Assembly (NCBI GenBank): GCA_029243845.1
Contig: JAQWRF010000352.1
Span: forward strand, 1 to 8,256
Source of the DNA: Planctomycetota bacterium
GTDB taxonomy: Bacteria; Planctomycetota; UBA1135
Direction: 5' to 3'
Length of the DNA stretch: 8,256 nucleotides
Under the pieces are notes generated by a model. The model was not told the origin of the DNA. It saw nothing but the letters and a program-made list of their open reading frames with translations, and made no database searches. Position 1 is the first letter of the stretch; each line of letters opens with the position of its first letter. The position numbers and the translations under genes are program-made. Shown here piece after piece: positions 6,919 to 8,256 of the stretch.

Positions 6919-7536
6919 ATGGATTTCATTACATACTCCCACCGGAACGCTGACGCTCTATTATCCAAACAAGAATTTAATGAAGAGTGGCTTGAGGTCG
7001 CGGGAATAATTGAGTCCATTTCAGATAATGACATTATTAATACGCATCAACTAAGGTTTACCAAGAATAAAAGCATAAGCAAGGCAATCAATTTTTTATT
7101 AGCAGACAGATTCGTTGCCTTGGGGTGGAAGCAGGAAGCAAGAATCTTTCATGATGGAGAATATGACAACAAGTGTTTCAGATTAGACTTCGCAAAACAG
7201 ATGTTCTCGATTGAAGTCGCCTTTAATCATGGCGAGGCTATTGCCTGGAATCTACTGAAACCTGTTTTAGCTAGTGAACTCAATCACGTCCAGAAAGACA
7301 TCAACACTTCAGTCGGAATTATGATTATGGCGACTGAAGAGATGAAAAGCGTTTGTGGCTTTGACGGCGCGGTGGGTACTTACGAAAAGGCTATTCGTTA
7401 TCTAAAGCCTCTTCAGAATCAACTGTCATGCCCACTTATCTTAATAGGGCTTAACGCTCCCAAATCCTTTTCGGTTGAGCACGAAAAAGTTGATGGGAAA
7501 AAGCGCGCTAACTTTATCTTAAAGGGCAGTCTCTAG
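6919..7536 (+). CDS. BglII/BstYI-family type II restriction endonuclease (candidate)
   Basis: A 205-residue soluble protein, close in size to BglII (223) and BstYI (203). Similarity that I recognise to this family includes the N-terminal YSHRNADALL with EEWLEVAGIIESI (6-34), GW (69-70), the catalytic segment LDFAKQMFSIEVAF (89-102), VGIMIM (132-137), a GTYEKAIRYL helix (153-162) and the closing strand PLILIGLNAPK (172-182). In BglII the metal-binding residues are Asp and Glu nine residues apart, followed by Val-Gln; here D90 and E99 keep that spacing but Ala101 replaces Gln. The family cuts sites with a central GATC, but specificity cannot be read from this sequence. The ATG at 6919 follows a TATAAT box almost directly. 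The gene converges on a cytosine-5 methyltransferase, which fits a restriction-modification pair. Codon use is much more AT-rich than in the genes to the left, suggesting transfer. Confidence 0.75.
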   Translation: MDFITYSHRNADALLSKQEFNEEWLEVAGIIESISDNDIINTHQLRFTKNKSISKAINFLLADRFVALGWKQEARIFHDGEYDNKCFRLDFAKQMFSIEVAFNHGEAIAWNLLKPVLASELNHVQKDINTSVGIMIMATEEMKSVCGFDGAVGTYEKAIRYLKPLQNQLSCPLILIGLNAPKSFSVEHEKVDGKKRANFILKGSL

Positions 7537-8043
7537 AACATGCCCCTGGGAGGCGCGATGCATTGTCTTTCCCATCCAGTCTTTGGAATCAATGCTTTTG
7601 ACTGCGGTGCAAAGTGCGAATACAGCACATGCTTGTTGAAGCGGAATTAAATGTTTGTTCACAATGTCATTAAGCGGAGTTTGTGAGACGCATTTATTGT
7701 CTACAAGCGCAGAAATAGCAACAGCCATATTGTCAACAAACTCAACAGGGTCATTAATTCCTTTTTGCGAGTTGTATGAGAAAGGCGAATCATTCAAGCT
7801 TTTTACCGGCTTAATACCACCTTTGATAACTTGTCGAATTTCCTGAAGAACCCTCCTCCCGTCCTTATGGCCGAGATCTTTTAGCACTCGGTTTTCTGCA
7901 GCTTTACGGTTCTCTTCGCACAGTGGCTGCACTTGGTATGTTTTCCCTGACCCAAGAAAAGCGACGACGTGCCAATTGCCATCGATAGCACCATCATTTT
8001 TTGCAGCTACTCCTGGTAAATAATTAGTGATAGCAATGGTCAT
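7519..8043 (-). other. Unrecognised domain after the methyltransferase, with a possible internal start
   Basis: This 174-residue stretch begins at an in-frame ATG at 8043, preceded on the minus strand by AAGGGCGGGAAT, a purine-rich Shine-Dalgarno-like sequence. It could be only the C-terminal domain of the methyltransferase, or it could also be made as a separate protein. Visible features are a beta-rich start (MTIAITNYLPG, WHVVAFLGSGKTYQV), a basic helical segment, and a C-terminal region with a Cys/Ala helix (QACAVFALCTAVKSI). I could not match it to a family. Confidence 0.35.
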
Positions 8044-8256
8044 ATTCCCGCCCTTAAACATATGGCGTCTAAATTTAGCCCCATCCTTTTTAACCGGAGG
8101 GCTATCAAACACTTTCTCGGTAGTACAATTTAAATCATTTACGGGCTCCAATTTTTTCAAAGAGGTAAACGATGGGCTCTTCCTTTTCAAACCAATGAGC
8201 CCCCGAATAGACATAGCCAGGGCAGCGCTCATATGGGGACAAACGGCATTGCCAAT
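7519..8256 (-). CDS. C-terminal part of a DNA cytosine-5 methyltransferase with an unrecognised C-terminal domain (5' partial)
   Basis: The frame is open to the right edge and its first visible residues, IGNAVCPHMSAALAMSIRG, match motif X of C5 DNA methyltransferases (GN-[AS]-V-C-P...AAAL), the segment that closes the catalytic domain near the C-terminus. The catalytic Pro-Cys motif IV and the SAM motif I lie outside the window. About 245 residues are visible. Starting at the ATG at 8232 would cut through motif X, so I treat the gene as 5' partial. Most family members end shortly after motif X, but this one continues for over 220 residues. A polar, lysine-rich linker comes first, then from about visible residue 72 (MTIAITNYLPG) a mixed alpha/beta domain with NWHVVAFLGSGKTYQVQPL, a charged helical stretch (ENRKAAENRVLKDL...RRVLQEIRQVI) and a C-terminal helical part. 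I do not recognise that domain. The 3' end overlaps the endonuclease gene by 18 bases, tail to tail. The methyltransferase presumably protects the site cut by its neighbour. Confidence 0.72.
   Translation of the reverse strand: MGNAVCPHMSAALAMSIRGLIGLKRKSPSFTSLKKLEPVNDLNCTTEKVFDSPPVKKDGAKFRRHMFKGGNMTIAITNYLPGVAAKNDGAIDGNWHVVAFLGSGKTYQVQPLCEENRKAAENRVLKDLGHKDGRRVLQEIRQVIKGGIKPVKSLNDSPFSYNSQKGINDPVEFVDNMAVAISALVDNKCVSQTPLNDIVNKHLIPLQQACAVFALCTAVKSIDSKDWMGKTMHRASQGHVLETAL
8236..8256 (-). other. Methyltransferase motif X (IGNAVCP)
   Basis: These seven codons, read on the minus strand from the window edge, encode IGNAVCP and lead into HMSAALA. The GN-x-V-[PC]-P core followed by an Ala-rich helix is the conserved motif X that helps form the SAM pocket in cytosine-5 DNA methyltransferases. 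It is the sole basis in the window for naming the gene. Confidence 0.75.

Noticed and set aside
7523..7547. Inverted repeat GGGCA...TGCCC at the convergent ends of the restriction genes as a terminator
   Set aside because: It overlaps both coding ends, the loop contains the endonuclease stop codon, and there is no run of T after the stem on the plus strand and only TTT on the minus strand.
7936..7980. FLGSGKT in the methyltransferase C-terminal domain as a Walker A nucleotide-binding loop
   Set aside because: The first Gly of G-x4-GK[ST] is missing (Ala in that place) and no Walker B or other NTPase motif follows.

Overview
The window looks like a chromosomal segment from a Gram-negative bacterium, most likely of the PVC superphylum (Verrucomicrobiota, Planctomycetota or Lentisphaerota). 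The main reason is the largest gene, which joins a 3-keto-glycoside hydrolase-like domain (DUF1080), a PVC-type dehydrogenase beta-propeller, HEAT-like helices, a LamG fold and a PVC-type heme-binding cytochrome c domain. Such chains are characteristic of that group, but related domains occur in Bacteroidota and some Proteobacteria, so the assignment is tentative.

Layout, left to right. Positions 2-355 (+) hold the 3' end of an unrecognised gene. It converges on a three-gene minus-strand cluster that reads from about 6781 down to 377. The cluster's order of transcription is: a cytoplasmic DsbA-like thioredoxin-fold protein (6781-6182), the giant exported multidomain redox protein (6185-2034, ATGA overlap with the previous gene), and an acyltransferase-3 (OpgC-like) integral membrane protein (2008-377) that carries about three ankyrin repeats in an extracytoplasmic loop. 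The spacing suggests one operon acting on glycans outside the cytoplasmic membrane: oxidation and cleavage by the giant protein, and acyl transfer by the membrane enzyme. That joint role is inference.

A 137-base gap (6782-6918) separates this operon from a visibly more AT-rich restriction-modification module. The first gene (6919-7536, +) looks like a BglII/BstYI-family restriction endonuclease with an altered catalytic motif (D-x8-E-V-A instead of D-x8-E-V-Q). Convergent to it and overlapping its 3' end is the C-terminal part of a DNA cytosine-5 methyltransferase, recognised from motif X (IGNAVCP) at the very edge of the window. It runs on into a C-terminal domain of roughly 175-220 residues that I do not recognise. 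The endonuclease has a perfect TATAAT box so close to its ATG that its mRNA may be almost leaderless, and that box sits inside a GTCC-N7-GGAC palindrome.

The most unusual items are the ankyrin insertion in the acyltransferase, the unknown domain fused to the methyltransferase, the endonuclease motif variation, and the missing standard start codon of the DsbA-like gene.
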